64,000 nt of DNA from Streptosporangium sp040640155 (GCF_040640155.1 NZ_JBFABE010000003.1:186001-250000); one strand, 5' to 3'. Positions 25,034 through 33,936 are shown, counted from the stretch's first letter. Made by a program: numbers and translations. Notes: generated from the letters alone by a model not told the origin.

Positions 25034-25594
25034 TCAGAGGGCGTATCTGGTGAGGGTCACCCCGCCGGAGAACGTCCGCTGCTCGATCAGGCTCAGGTTC
25101 TCGGCGCGCCACCCGTCCGGGAACAGGCGCCGGCCCCGGCCGAGCACGATCGGGTAGGTGAAGAGGCGCACCTCGTGAACCAGCCCGGCCCGCAGCAGGG
25201 AGTGCCCGAGCGTGATGCTGCCGGTGAGCACGATGTCGGTTCCGTCACCGTCGGTCAGGGCGCGGATCTCCGGCTCCAGCGCGTCGCCGCCTCGCAGGAC
25301 GGTCGTGCCGTCCCATCCCGGGTCGTCCAGCGTGGTCGACACGACGTACTTCCGCACCCGGTTGAGGTGGTCGGTGACTCCGGTGCGGTCGTCGAGCTGC
25401 CGGGGCCAGAATCCGCGCATCGCCTCGAAGGTGGTCCGGCCGACCAGGAAGCCGTCCGACGCGGCGGCGTGTTCGGCCGTGACCGCGGCCAGCTCCCGTC
25501 CCTGCTCGGTGTCGGCGGTGACGTCGAACCAGGACTGCTCGGCGTCGACGACCCCGTCGAGCGTGATGTTCTGTGTGATGACGATTCGTCGCAT
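25034..25594 (-). CDS. Dihydrofolate reductase-fold protein (RibD C-terminal type)
   Basis: A 186-residue protein with the RibD_C/DHFR-like pattern: MRRIVITQNITLDGVV at the start, GFLVGRTTFEAMRGFWP (about 48-64), VVSTTLDDPGW, DIVLTGSITLGHSLL and the C-terminal PIVLGRGRRLFPDG. These stand-alone proteins are probable NADPH-dependent reductases of unknown substrate, not the folate enzyme. ATG 25594 is preceded by TAGCGT about 8 bases upstream, suggesting leaderless expression. Same strand as the azoreductase upstream (91-base gap) and the monooxygenase downstream (63-base gap containing the MarR operators). Confidence 0.88.
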   Translation of the reverse strand: MRRIVITQNITLDGVVDAEQSWFDVTADTEQGRELAAVTAEHAAASDGFLVGRTTFEAMRGFWPRQLDDRTGVTDHLNRVRKYVVSTTLDDPGWDGTTVLRGGDALEPEIRALTDGDGTDIVLTGSITLGHSLLRAGLVHEVRLFTYPIVLGRGRRLFPDGWRAENLSLIEQRTFSGGVTLTRYAL

Positions 25595-25685
25595 CCACGC
25601 ACGCTAGAGGTCCGCCGGAGCTCCGGTCCACCGGCCGGCAGGCCGGGGACGCGCCCGACGATTCAGGGGCGGCGTGCCGGGCGGG

Positions 25686-26327
25686 TCAGGCGGCGTGCCG
25701 GGCGGCGAGCGCCCTTCCGGCCTCGGCCGCCGCCTCCTCGGCGGTCTTGTGCATGATCGCCGCGATCTCGGTGAACTCGTCGAGGGCCGGGTTCACGCCG
25801 ACGAGCGTGAACTCGCGCTCGACCACCGTGAGGTCGGCGCCCCAGATGTCGGCGAGGATGCGGCGCAGGTAGTCGATGTTGTGGTCCCATCCCTCGCGCG
25901 GGGTGCCGGGACCGTAGGCGCCGCCGCGGGTGGTGACCAGGACGGTCGGCGTGCCGTCGAGCAGGCGGGTGCCGTGCGGCGCTCCGGCGAGCGTGAGGTC
26001 GATCCACGTCTTCGCGTGCTGCGAGACGCCGAAGTTGTAGAGCGGCAGTGCGAGCACGGCGCTCGTCGCCTGCCGCAACTCGGCGGCGAGCCCCTCGGCC
26101 GTGGCGAGCGCCTCGCGCTGCGCGGCGGTGCGGTCCGCCTCCGGGAGGTAGCTGCCGGAGATCGCGGTCTCCCAGGCGTGCGCGGGCAGCGGGTCCCGGC
26201 CGAGGTGACGCCGTACCACCGGCACCCCGGGGTGGGCGGCGGCGAACTCGCCGAGGACGCGGTCGGCGAGTGCGCTGCTGGCGGAGCGGTCACCCTGGAT
26301 GGAGGCGTCGACGCGGAGCACGGACAT
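25686..26327 (-). CDS. azoR: FMN-dependent NADH-azoreductase
   Basis: 213 residues with a flavodoxin-like fold. AzoR-family features visible: N-terminal LRVDASIQGDRSASSALADR, PLYNFGVSQHAKTWID (about 98-113; PxYNF binds FMN), TTRGGAYGPGTPR, and the DHNIDYLRRIL region. These dimeric enzymes reduce quinones, azo dyes and nitroaromatics with NAD(P)H and FMN and are usually induced by electrophiles. It is divergent from a MarR gene, and the 93-base shared promoter contains two near-identical palindromes. Control by that MarR is therefore highly likely. ATG 26327 agrees with the normal family start. Confidence 0.9.
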   Translation of the reverse strand: MSVLRVDASIQGDRSASSALADRVLGEFAAAHPGVPVVRRHLGRDPLPAHAWETAISGSYLPEADRTAAQREALATAEGLAAELRQATSAVLALPLYNFGVSQHAKTWIDLTLAGAPHGTRLLDGTPTVLVTTRGGAYGPGTPREGWDHNIDYLRRILADIWGADLTVVEREFTLVGVNPALDEFTEIAAIMHKTAEEAAAEAGRALAARHAA

Positions 26328-26352
26328 GGGATTCCCCTGACGAACGAGTCGG

Positions 26353-26401
26353 CTTGAATGTTCAAGTCGACGATATGCCGAACGACTTGAATGTTCAAGT
26401 C
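26353..26401. promoter_or_regulatory. Two MarR operators in azoreductase/marR divergent promoter
   Basis: A perfect 14-bp palindrome CTTGAA-TG-TTCAAG (26353-26366) and a perfect 18-bp palindrome GACTTGAA-TG-TTCAAGTC (26384-26401). Centres are 33 bp apart, about three helical turns. Each lies near one of the two divergent starts. Confidence 0.88.
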
Positions 26402-26420
26402 ACCAGGTAGGGTTGAGTGT

Positions 26421-26948
26421 GTGAGCCCCGATACCCCTCGCGAAGACACCCCCGAGCCCGACCCGCCGTGGCTGTCGCCCGACCAGCAGCGCGAATGGCG
26501 GGCACTGGTCGCCCTGTTCATGACCCTGCCCCCCGCACTGGACGCGCAGCTCAAGCGCGACGCCGGCATGAACTCCTTCGAGTACCAGGTGCTGGCGGCC
26601 CTGTCCGAGGCGCCCGGCCGCACGGTGAGGCTCAGCGACCTGGCCGCGCTGTCACAGGGGTCGCTCTCGCGGCTCTCCCACGCGATCACCCGCCTTGAGC
26701 GGTCCGGCTGGGTCGAACGGCACAGCGAGGCCTGCCGCGGCGGCCGGCGCACGCAGGCGCGGCTCACCGACGCCGGCTTCGCCAGAGTCGAGGAGATCGC
26801 CCCCGGCCACGTCCGCGAGGCGCGCCGGCTCGTTGTCGACGTGCTGACGCCCGAACAGCTCGCCGCGCTCGGCGACGCCGCCCGCGCGATCACCGCCGTC
26901 GCGATGGCCGACGCGCCCGAGGCGTGCCGGGAGGCCCGCGGCTGCTGA
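26421..26948 (+). CDS. MarR-family transcriptional regulator
   Basis: 175 residues. The MarR winged helix is seen (NSFEYQVLAALSEAPGRTVR, then DLAALSQGSLSRLSHAITRL and a wing with CRGGRRTQARLTDAG). GTG 26421 is preferred over an ATG at 26391, because the earlier codons lie inside the palindromic operator and do not resemble MarR proteins. It is divergent from azoR and probably represses both genes, with release by a quinone or other electrophile. A Cys in SEACRGG at the wing could sense such compounds; this is inference. Confidence 0.88.
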   Translation: MSPDTPREDTPEPDPPWLSPDQQREWRALVALFMTLPPALDAQLKRDAGMNSFEYQVLAALSEAPGRTVRLSDLAALSQGSLSRLSHAITRLERSGWVERHSEACRGGRRTQARLTDAGFARVEEIAPGHVREARRLVVDVLTPEQLAALGDAARAITAVAMADAPEACREARGC

Positions 26949-26980
26949 CCCGGCGGACCCGTTCGCGGAGGGTCGACGGG

Positions 26981-27010
26981 TTGACCTTGTCGCAGGGACA
27001 GGGGGTCTAC
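26981..27010 (+). promoter_or_regulatory. MerR-type promoter with overlong spacer and dyad
   Basis: -35 TTGACC (26981-26986) and a -10-like GTCTAC (27005-27010) are separated by 18 bases. The spacer carries an imperfect dyad CCTTGTC...GGACAGGG. Overlong spacers with a central dyad are the hallmark of promoters remodelled by MerR proteins. The MerR gene starts nine bases downstream. Confidence 0.65.
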
Positions 27011-27018
27011 TGGTCGCC

Positions 27019-27762
27019 ATGTTGCTGATAGGCGAGATCGCCAAGCTCGTGGGCGTGACCCCGCGGACCGTACGTCACTATCACCGGATCGGGCTGCTCG
27101 CCGAGCCGGAGCGCACCTCCGGCGGCTACCGGAGCTACGGCATGAGCGCGCTGAGCCGCCTGCTCCAGATCCGCAGGTTCACCGCGCTGGGCATGGGACT
27201 CGGCGAGGTCGCCGACGCCCTGGCGGACACCGGCGGGGTGGACAGGAGGGAGATCCTGGCCGAGCTGGACGCGGAGCTGGCCGGCAGGGAGGCGGAGATC
27301 CAGAGCCGCCGCGCGGTGATAGCGCGCCTCCTCGAACACGGGGACGACCCGACGCTGTCGCCCGAGCTCGCCGCGGCCGTCCGCGGCCTCGACGTGCCGG
27401 AGGACGAGGTCGGTTTCCTCCGGGCGGCCGAGGTGGCGGCGCCCGAGCTCGTGGACCCCTATCTCGCCGGTGCCGGGCAGGAGTCACCCTGGCAGGCGTG
27501 GAGTCTGAGGCTGGCCGCGCTGGCGGACGCCGGCGCGGACGACCCCCGCGTCGAGGAGATCGCGGGTGAGCTGTACGCGATGCTGCCGGACCTGCTGCCC
27601 CCGGACGTGCCCGCCGGGCTCACCGAGGAGCAGGCGTCCGCCGTCGCCGGCACGGCGCGGTTCGGGCAGATGATGGCGACCGACCTGAGCCCCGGCCAGC
27701 GGCGGGCCCTGGAACTCCTGGTCGAGTACGGGCGACGGGAACCGGAGAAGTGGGGACAGTGA
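27019..27762 (+). CDS. MerR-family transcriptional regulator
   Basis: 247 residues. The N-terminal MerR helix-turn-helix and wing (LIGEIAKLVGVTPRTVRHYH, GLLAEPERTSGGYRSY; residues 3-45) is followed by a helix 70-110 that would form the dimer coiled coil. The C-terminal domain (about 115-247) is helical and lacks metal-binding cysteines, so a metal sensor is unlikely; an organic ligand or stress signal is more probable. ATG 27019 sits nine bases behind the -10 of a MerR-like promoter, indicating autoregulation. No partner gene on the same strand follows closely. Confidence 0.88.
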   Translation: MLLIGEIAKLVGVTPRTVRHYHRIGLLAEPERTSGGYRSYGMSALSRLLQIRRFTALGMGLGEVADALADTGGVDRREILAELDAELAGREAEIQSRRAVIARLLEHGDDPTLSPELAAAVRGLDVPEDEVGFLRAAEVAAPELVDPYLAGAGQESPWQAWSLRLAALADAGADDPRVEEIAGELYAMLPDLLPPDVPAGLTEEQASAVAGTARFGQMMATDLSPGQRRALELLVEYGRREPEKWGQ

Positions 27763-27926
27763 TCTCTCCCGCGACGGACCGGAGCCGTTCGTGAACCCCG
27801 CCGGGACGACGCACGCGCCCGAGGACGGAGTGACCTCTCCCCGTGGCGGACCGGGCCCGCTCGGGGGCACACCACGGTCGGCGGACGCCCTGCCGTGCCC
27901 CGGCGCGGGGAGGTCGGCGCCTCCCG

Positions 27927-29621
27927 TCAGGTGATCTCGACGATGGGCAGGCGCAGAGCCCCGGGAGCGGCCGCCGGGACGACCGGGTTCCCGGGAACGA
28001 CGGGCGCCAGGCGGACGTACGGGGAGCCGAGGGCGGGGCGGGGGTCCGGCTCGCCCCGGTTGGGCCACAGGGCCATGGCGCGCTCGGCCTGGGCGGTGAT
28101 GGTGAGCGAGGGGTTGACGCCCGGGTTGGCCGAGACCGCGGAACCGTCCACGACGTGCAGGCCCTCGTGGCCGTGGACGCGGTGGTAGGGGTCGATCACC
28201 CCGGTCTCCGGCCCGGCGCCGATGGCGCAGCCGCCCAGGAAGTGGGCCGTCGCCGGGATGTCGAACAGGTCGAGCCAGGAGCCGCCCGGCACGCCGCCGA
28301 CCTCCTTCGCCGCGTGGCGGACGAACTCATGGCCCGCGGGCAGCCAGGTGGGGTTGGGCTCGCCGTGCCCGCGCCCCGAGCGGAGCCGCCGCCCGAACGG
28401 TCCCCGGCGCGACGACAGGGTGATCGAGTTGTCCTTGGCCTGCATGACCAGGGCGATGATCGCGCGTTCGGACCAGCGGCGGTGGTCGAACAGCCGCGCC
28501 ACCAGGTGGGGCCTGCGCACCGCCTCGCCGAGGAACCTCAGCCAGCGCGGGGCGCCGCCGCCGTCGACGAGCAGGGTGCGCAGCATCCCCATGGCGTTGG
28601 AGCCGTCGCCGTAGCGGACGGGCTCGATGTGCGTGTGGGCGTCGGGGTGGATGGAGGAGGTGATCGCCACGCCCCGGTTGAGCTTGTCGCCGTTGACCGA
28701 CAGGCGCTCGAAGCCGAGCAGCGCCTCGGAGTTGGTCCTGGTGAGGGTGCCCAGCCTCGCGGAGACACGCGGCAGGGTGCCGTCCGCCCTGAGCTTGTGC
28801 AGCAGCCGCTGGGTGCCGTACGTCCCGGCGGCGAAGATCACCTGTTCGGCGGTGAGCACGCGGCGGCGCCAGGGCGTGCCGGTCCTGCTCACCTCGACCC
28901 GGTAGCCGCCGCCGTCCAGCGGGGCGACCGAGGTGACCGTGGCCTCGGCGAAGACCCTGGCGCCGGCCCGCTCCGCCAGGTGCAGGTAGTTCTTGACCAG
29001 CGTGTTCTTGGCGCCGTGGCGGCAGCCCGTCATGCACTCGCCGCACTCGGTGCAGCCGCTGCGGCGCGGCCCGGCGCCGCCGAAGTAGGGGTCGTCGACC
29101 TCGACGCCCGGCGTGCCGAAGAAGACACCGACCGGGGCCATGTGGAAGGTGTCGCCCACGCCCATCCGCTCGGCGACCGTGCGCATCACCTCGTCCGCGC
29201 GGGTGACGGTCGGGTTGAGCGTCACGCCCAGCATCCTCTTGGCCTGGTCGTAGTACGGGGCCAGTTCGGCCTTCCAGTCGGTGAGGCCCGCCCACTGGGC
29301 GTCCCGGAAGAACGCCTCGTGCGGCTCGTAGAGGGTGTTGGCGTAGACGAGGGAGCCGCCGCCGACCCCCGCGCCCGCCAGGACCATGACGCCGGTGCCC
29401 TTCTCGCCGCGGAGCACGTGGATGCGCTGGATGCCCTTCAGGCCCAGCGCGGGCGCCCACAGGAAGTCGCGGACCCGCCAGGAGGTCCTGGGCAGCGTGC
29501 TCTCGTCGAAGCGGCGCCCGGCCTCCAGCACGGCGACGCGGTAGCCCTTCTCGGTCAGCCGCAGCGCCGAGACGCTGCCGCCGAATCCCGATCCGATCAC
29601 CAGCACGTCATGGTCGAACAC
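27927..29621 (-). CDS. GMC-family oxidoreductase with CxxCxxCxxxC motif
   Basis: 564 residues. The FAD-binding GSGFGGS (10-16) is followed by GMC features: GTGVMVLAGAGVGGGSLVYAN (about 75-95) and C-terminal HFLGGC and VDGSAVSANPGVNPSLTI. Residues 190-200 contain Cys190, Cys193, Cys196 and Cys200 (CTECGECMTGC), a ferredoxin-like arrangement not found in classical GMC alcohol oxidases but seen in the cholesterol-oxidase-like actinobacterial branch. It may pass electrons through a metal or Fe-S centre. It starts six bases behind the aldehyde dehydrogenase stop, so the pair probably oxidises an alcohol to aldehyde and acid. No signal peptide; cytoplasmic. Confidence 0.87.
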   Translation of the reverse strand: MFDHDVLVIGSGFGGSVSALRLTEKGYRVAVLEAGRRFDESTLPRTSWRVRDFLWAPALGLKGIQRIHVLRGEKGTGVMVLAGAGVGGGSLVYANTLYEPHEAFFRDAQWAGLTDWKAELAPYYDQAKRMLGVTLNPTVTRADEVMRTVAERMGVGDTFHMAPVGVFFGTPGVEVDDPYFGGAGPRRSGCTECGECMTGCRHGAKNTLVKNYLHLAERAGARVFAEATVTSVAPLDGGGYRVEVSRTGTPWRRRVLTAEQVIFAAGTYGTQRLLHKLRADGTLPRVSARLGTLTRTNSEALLGFERLSVNGDKLNRGVAITSSIHPDAHTHIEPVRYGDGSNAMGMLRTLLVDGGGAPRWLRFLGEAVRRPHLVARLFDHRRWSERAIIALVMQAKDNSITLSSRRGPFGRRLRSGRGHGEPNPTWLPAGHEFVRHAAKEVGGVPGGSWLDLFDIPATAHFLGGCAIGAGPETGVIDPYHRVHGHEGLHVVDGSAVSANPGVNPSLTITAQAERAMALWPNRGEPDPRPALGSPYVRLAPVVPGNPVVPAAAPGALRLPIVEIT

Positions 29622-29627
29622 GGGGCC

Positions 29628-31193
29628 TCACTTCAGCCGGAGCGCCTTGAGCGTCTTGAAGACGCCCACCAGGGTGTCGGCGTACCGCTCGTAGGTCATG
29701 CCGAGGACCGGCTCGAAGCCCAGCCAGGACGCCTGGCTGGAGACGGTCTGCGACTCGGTGTACTTCAGCAGGCCCTCGGTCCCGTGGCGGCGGCCCAGCC
29801 CGGAGGACTTCATGCCGCCCATGGGGGCGTCGTAGGAGGCGTAGGCCGAGCCGTACCCCTCGTTGACGTTGACGGTGCCCGCGTCGATGCGGGCGGCCAG
29901 GGCGCGCCCGCGCGCCACGTCGCGGGTCCAGACCGAGGCGTTGAGCCCGTAGGCGGTGTCGTTGGCCCGCTCGACCGCCTCGTCGTCGTCGCCGAAGGCG
30001 TAGAGCGCCACGACGGGCCCGAAGGTCTCGGCGTGGCAGAGCTCCATGCTCTCGTCCACGCCGGTCAGCACGGTGGGCTCGTAGAAGAACGGCCCCAGGT
30101 CCGGACGCGCCCGGCCTCCGGCGAGCACCCGGGCGCCCTTGGCCACGGCGTCGTCGACCTGCGCGGTGACCGCCTCCAGCTGCCGCCGGGAGGAGAGCGA
30201 GCCCATCTGCAGGTTCCAGTCGAACCCGGCGCCGATCCTCATGTTGCCGACCTGGCGGACGAACCTGTCGGCGAACGCGTCGTGGACGGAGTCGTGGACG
30301 TAGAGCCGCTCGACCGACAGGCAGAGCTGCCCGGCGTTGGTGAAGCAGGCGCGCAGCGCGCCCTGGGCCGCCAGGTCCAGGTCGGCGTCGTCGAGCACCA
30401 GCATCGGGTTCTTGCCGCCGAGCTCCAGCGAGCAGCCGATCAGGTGCCTGCCCGCCTGCTCGGCGATCCGGCGCCCCGCCTTGGTGGAGCCGGTGAACGC
30501 CACGTAGTCGGCGTTCTCGATCAGCGGGTCGCCCACCTCGGCGGGCTCGCCCAGGACGACCTGCCAGATCTCCCTGGGCATGCCCAGGGAGACCATCAGG
30601 TCGATCGTCCAGAGCGTGGAGAGCGCGGTCCGGGTGTCGGGCTTGTGCACCACGGTGTTGCCGGCCAGCAGCGCCGGGACGACGTCGTTGACGCCGAGCG
30701 AGAGCGGGTAGTTCCACGGCGAGACCACCGCCACCGTCCCCTTGGGCCGGTGGTTCTCCACCGTCCTGGTGGCCAGCGGCATGAAGGGGATCCGCCGGTC
30801 GGGCTCCAGCAGGCCGGGGGCGCGCCGCGCGTAGTACAGGGTGCAGCCCGCGACGTCGAGGACCTCCTCGAAGGCGTGCCTGCGCGCCTTGCCGGTCTCC
30901 CACTGCAGGATGTCCAGGATCTCGTCGCGGCGGTCCAGGATGGCGCCGTGCAGGCGCAGGAAGGGCTCGGCCCGCTCCCGGGCGGGCAGGGCCGCCCACG
31001 CCCGCCGCGCCTCGTGCGCGACCCGGTAGGCGTCGTGGACGTCCTCGGCGGTGGAGACGGGCATCTCGGTGAGGACCTCGCCGGTGAACGGCGCGACGAT
31101 CTCCTCCGTCTTGCCGGCGGAGGTCACGTGCCGGACGACGCGTTCGATCATGCGGGGGGAGAGGACCCGCGTCAGTTCGGGGGGAACGACCAT
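29628..31193 (-). CDS. Succinate-semialdehyde/aldehyde dehydrogenase
   Basis: 521 residues of the NAD(P)-dependent aldehyde dehydrogenase superfamily, closest in pattern to mycobacterial GabD2-type succinic semialdehyde dehydrogenases. Catalytic residues are visible: Asn161 (SPWNYP), Lys184 (VVHKPD), Glu257 (LELGGKNP) and Cys291 (GQLCLS). Family length is normal, with a short Arg-rich N-terminal extension. The upstream gap carries a GGTAGC-type inverted repeat that may be its operator. It is the first gene of a two-gene operon with the GMC oxidoreductase (6-base gap), suggesting consecutive oxidation of a shared substrate. The precise aldehyde is not determinable from sequence. Confidence 0.9.
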   Translation of the reverse strand: MVVPPELTRVLSPRMIERVVRHVTSAGKTEEIVAPFTGEVLTEMPVSTAEDVHDAYRVAHEARRAWAALPARERAEPFLRLHGAILDRRDEILDILQWETGKARRHAFEEVLDVAGCTLYYARRAPGLLEPDRRIPFMPLATRTVENHRPKGTVAVVSPWNYPLSLGVNDVVPALLAGNTVVHKPDTRTALSTLWTIDLMVSLGMPREIWQVVLGEPAEVGDPLIENADYVAFTGSTKAGRRIAEQAGRHLIGCSLELGGKNPMLVLDDADLDLAAQGALRACFTNAGQLCLSVERLYVHDSVHDAFADRFVRQVGNMRIGAGFDWNLQMGSLSSRRQLEAVTAQVDDAVAKGARVLAGGRARPDLGPFFYEPTVLTGVDESMELCHAETFGPVVALYAFGDDDEAVERANDTAYGLNASVWTRDVARGRALAARIDAGTVNVNEGYGSAYASYDAPMGGMKSSGLGRRHGTEGLLKYTESQTVSSQASWLGFEPVLGMTYERYADTLVGVFKTLKALRLK

Positions 31194-31225
31194 GTTCGCA
31201 GGGTAATCGGCGAAGACCGGCCATG

Positions 31226-31241
31226 GCTACCAACCGGTAGC
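31226..31241. promoter_or_regulatory. Inverted repeat GCTACC-N4-GGTAGC
   Basis: Perfect 6-bp arms in the 121-base divergent region between the aldehyde dehydrogenase and beta-propeller genes, 32 bases from the dehydrogenase start. It resembles a TetR-type operator; no regulator gene adjoins it. Confidence 0.5.
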
Positions 31242-31314
31242 AAGGCGTCGAACCGCCCGCCCCGCGATCCGACGACGTGTTGAACCGCTCGGCCCCCCGA
31301 TCCGTCGTAGGGGC

Positions 31315-33792
31315 ATGAGGACATCGATGCGCACGGCCGGCGCGGCCTGCGCGGCCGCCCTGGCCGCCGCCCTGCTCGCCACCGCGTGCACGCCGTCGGG
31401 GACCGGTGGCGGCGCGGGGCGTACGGAACCGGCCGGGCCCGGCACCGTCAGGCTGGGCGCCGTCAAGCTGGTCGCCTACGGCGGCTGCGACGACATGCTG
31501 GCCGGGCTGCGCGCGGCCACGGTCAGGAACGTCGGCCCGTGGGGCATCGGCGCCCCGCCGGTCCTGTACGCGGAGGCGCGCGACGCCGCCGGCTCCGCCA
31601 AGCGCGGGGCCGGGGCGCCCGAGCACTCCACCACGAACGTGCACGAGGCCGGGGTGGACGAGCCGGACCTGGTCAAGACCGACGGCGAGCGGGTGGTCAC
31701 CGTGAACCGCGGCGTGCTGCGGGTGGTGGACGCCGCGACCAGGAAGATCACCGGCACGCTCAGGCTGGTGAACGCCGAGCAGGCGTGGGCCCCGGCCGAT
31801 CTGCTGGTCGACGGCGACCGGGCGCTGGTGCTGTTCTCCGGCGGCGGGATCGTCCCGCTCGGCGCGACGTCCAAGCGCGCGGCGACCGGCGGGCCGCACT
31901 ACGTCCTGGTGGACCTGTCGGGGAAGCCGAAGGTGATCGGCTCGCTCACCCCGGACGGCTCCCACGTGGACGCCCGCATGGTCGGCTCGACCGTGCGGCT
32001 CGTGGTGCGCAGCCAACCGCGGATCGAGTTCCCCGACCACGGCGACGTGCCGGAGAACGAGCGGACCCGGCGGAACGCGGAGGTCGTCGCCAAGGCGCCG
32101 ATCGAGGCGTGGCTGCCCCGCTACGAGCTGACGCCCCCCGGCGGGACGGCCTCCAAGCGCACCGTGGGATGCGAGCGGGTCAGCCACCCCGCCGAGTACA
32201 CCGGCACGTCGATGCTGACCGTGCACACCCTCGACCTGGCGGGCGCGCTCACCGACACGGCCCCGATCAGCGTGGTCGCCGACGGCGACACCGTCTACGG
32301 GACGGGCTCCAGCCTGTACGTGGCCAGCAACCCGCGCTGGTGGTCCCCCCTGCCGATCGAGCCGATGATCGTCGACGACGCCTCGATGGCCCCGGACACC
32401 ACCACTCCCACCGCCGCCCCGGCCACCCCCGGCACACCGACCGCGTCCCCGGCGTCCCCGGCGTCCCCGGCGTCCCCGGCCACTCCGGCGAGCTCGACGG
32501 CCGCCACCGGCACGCCGGACGCCCCGGCGGTCCCGGGCGCCGCCGGCGGCCTCGACCCGCAGCCGACCCTGCTGCCGGAACCGGTCCCGAGCGCGTCCGC
32601 CGCCTCCCCGGCGCCGGCCCCGAGCGCGTCGGTCACCTCACCGGTCCCGGCCGAGCCCCCGGCCGTCACGCCGGGCCTGTCCGTGACGCCGGGGACCCCC
32701 GGCCCCTCCCTCACCGCCACCGTGACGCCGCCGGTCGAGCCGACCGGGCCGGTGGAGCCGCCCGAGGAGACCGAGATCCACCGGTTCGACGTCACCGCGG
32801 CCGGCGCGCCGCGCTACGTCGCGTCGGGCAAGGTGCCGGGCAGGCTGCTCAACCAGTACTCCCTGTCGGAGCACGAGGGGCACCTGCGGGTCGCCACCAC
32901 CCTGACCCTGCCGTCCACCGCCTCTCCCGCCACCCCGTCCACCACCCCGTCCACCGGCCCGTCCACCGGCCCCTCCACCGGCGCGTCCACCGACCCGGCC
33001 GCCACCCCCGCCACCCCCGCCACCCCCGCCACCCCCACCACCACGGCCCCCGACCCCGCCGTCGACCCGGCCGTCGAACCGCCGGGCGCGCCGAACACCT
33101 CCAGCGCCGTCTACGTGCTGAACGCCGACACCCTGGCCAGGACCGGTGAGGTCGGCGGGCTCGGGCGGGGCGAGCGGATCTACTCGGTGCGCTTCATCGG
33201 CCCGGCCGGCTACGTGGTGACGTTCCGGCAGGTGGACCCGCTCTACACGCTCGACCTGCGCGACCCGGCGGCGCCGAGGACGACCGGCGAGCTGAAGATC
33301 ACCGGTTACTCGGCGTACCTGCACCCGGCGGGCGAGGGACGGCTGATCGGCGTCGGCCAGGAGGCGAGCGAGCAGGGCCGCACGCTCGGCACCCAGGTCT
33401 CCCTGTTCGACGTCGGCGACCCGGCCGCCCCGCGCCGCCTGTCGCAGATGTTCCAGAAGGACTCCGGCTCCGAGGCCGAGTGGGACCCGCACGCCTTCCT
33501 GTACTGGCCGAGGACGGGCACGGCCGTCCTCCCGCTGAGCTCCTGGAAGGCCGGCGAGCCGACCACCGGGGCCGCCCTGGTCCTCGACATCGACGACACC
33601 GCGATCACCCGGGTCGGCACGATCCTGCACCCCGGACCCAAGAAGGCGAACGACACCCGCTTCGTCCCCTACGACCCGGGAATCCGCCGTTCGGTCGTCA
33701 TCGGCGACGACCTGTGGACGCTCTCCGACCTCGGCCTCAAGGTCAACACCCTGGACGGCCTGGCCGAACGGGCCTGGATCCCGTTCTCCTGA
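31315..33792 (+). CDS. Secreted beta-propeller domain lipoprotein with Pro/Thr/Ala-rich inserts
   Basis: An 825-residue protein with a signal peptide ending in the lipobox LATAC (Cys25), so a lipid-anchored exported protein. The body resembles the secreted beta-propeller family (EHSTTNVHEAGVDEPDLVKT near 103-122, VNRGVLRVVDA, FDVGDPAAPRRL), with repeated blade-like strands. Two disordered inserts break the propeller: about 363-490 and 538-592, built of Pro/Thr/Ala/Ser with short iterations such as SPASP, STGP and TPATPA. They probably form exposed, possibly glycosylated loops. The function is unknown; similar proteins are annotated only as beta-propeller proteins. ATG 31315 is used; ATG 31327 is possible. 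GC-rich repeats here are prone to length variation. Confidence 0.85.
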   Translation: MRTSMRTAGAACAAALAAALLATACTPSGTGGGAGRTEPAGPGTVRLGAVKLVAYGGCDDMLAGLRAATVRNVGPWGIGAPPVLYAEARDAAGSAKRGAGAPEHSTTNVHEAGVDEPDLVKTDGERVVTVNRGVLRVVDAATRKITGTLRLVNAEQAWAPADLLVDGDRALVLFSGGGIVPLGATSKRAATGGPHYVLVDLSGKPKVIGSLTPDGSHVDARMVGSTVRLVVRSQPRIEFPDHGDVPENERTRRNAEVVAKAPIEAWLPRYELTPPGGTASKRTVGCERVSHPAEYTGTSMLTVHTLDLAGALTDTAPISVVADGDTVYGTGSSLYVASNPRWWSPLPIEPMIVDDASMAPDTTTPTAAPATPGTPTASPASPASPASPATPASSTAATGTPDAPAVPGAAGGLDPQPTLLPEPVPSASAASPAPAPSASVTSPVPAEPPAVTPGLSVTPGTPGPSLTATVTPPVEPTGPVEPPEETEIHRFDVTAAGAPRYVASGKVPGRLLNQYSLSEHEGHLRVATTLTLPSTASPATPSTTPSTGPSTGPSTGASTDPAATPATPATPATPTTTAPDPAVDPAVEPPGAPNTSSAVYVLNADTLARTGEVGGLGRGERIYSVRFIGPAGYVVTFRQVDPLYTLDLRDPAAPRTTGELKITGYSAYLHPAGEGRLIGVGQEASEQGRTLGTQVSLFDVGDPAAPRRLSQMFQKDSGSEAEWDPHAFLYWPRTGTAVLPLSSWKAGEPTTGAALVLDIDDTAITRVGTILHPGPKKANDTRFVPYDPGIRRSVVIGDDLWTLSDLGLKVNTLDGLAERAWIPFS

Positions 33793-33936
33793 CAGGCGCT
33801 CCGAACCGTGGGACCGCGCTCCGGCCCGCCCGCCGGGGCGCGTCTCACCCGTCCCCATAAGGCCCCTATTACACCCACATACCCCTCTTTACAATATCTT
33901 GTCATGTCACTTGAATAGGTGTTACCTCTTGCGCAA

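Noticed and set aside
27843..31283. A 1146-codon + strand open frame opposite the GMC oxidoreductase and aldehyde dehydrogenase
   Set aside because: Antisense shadow of two genes with complete catalytic motifs.
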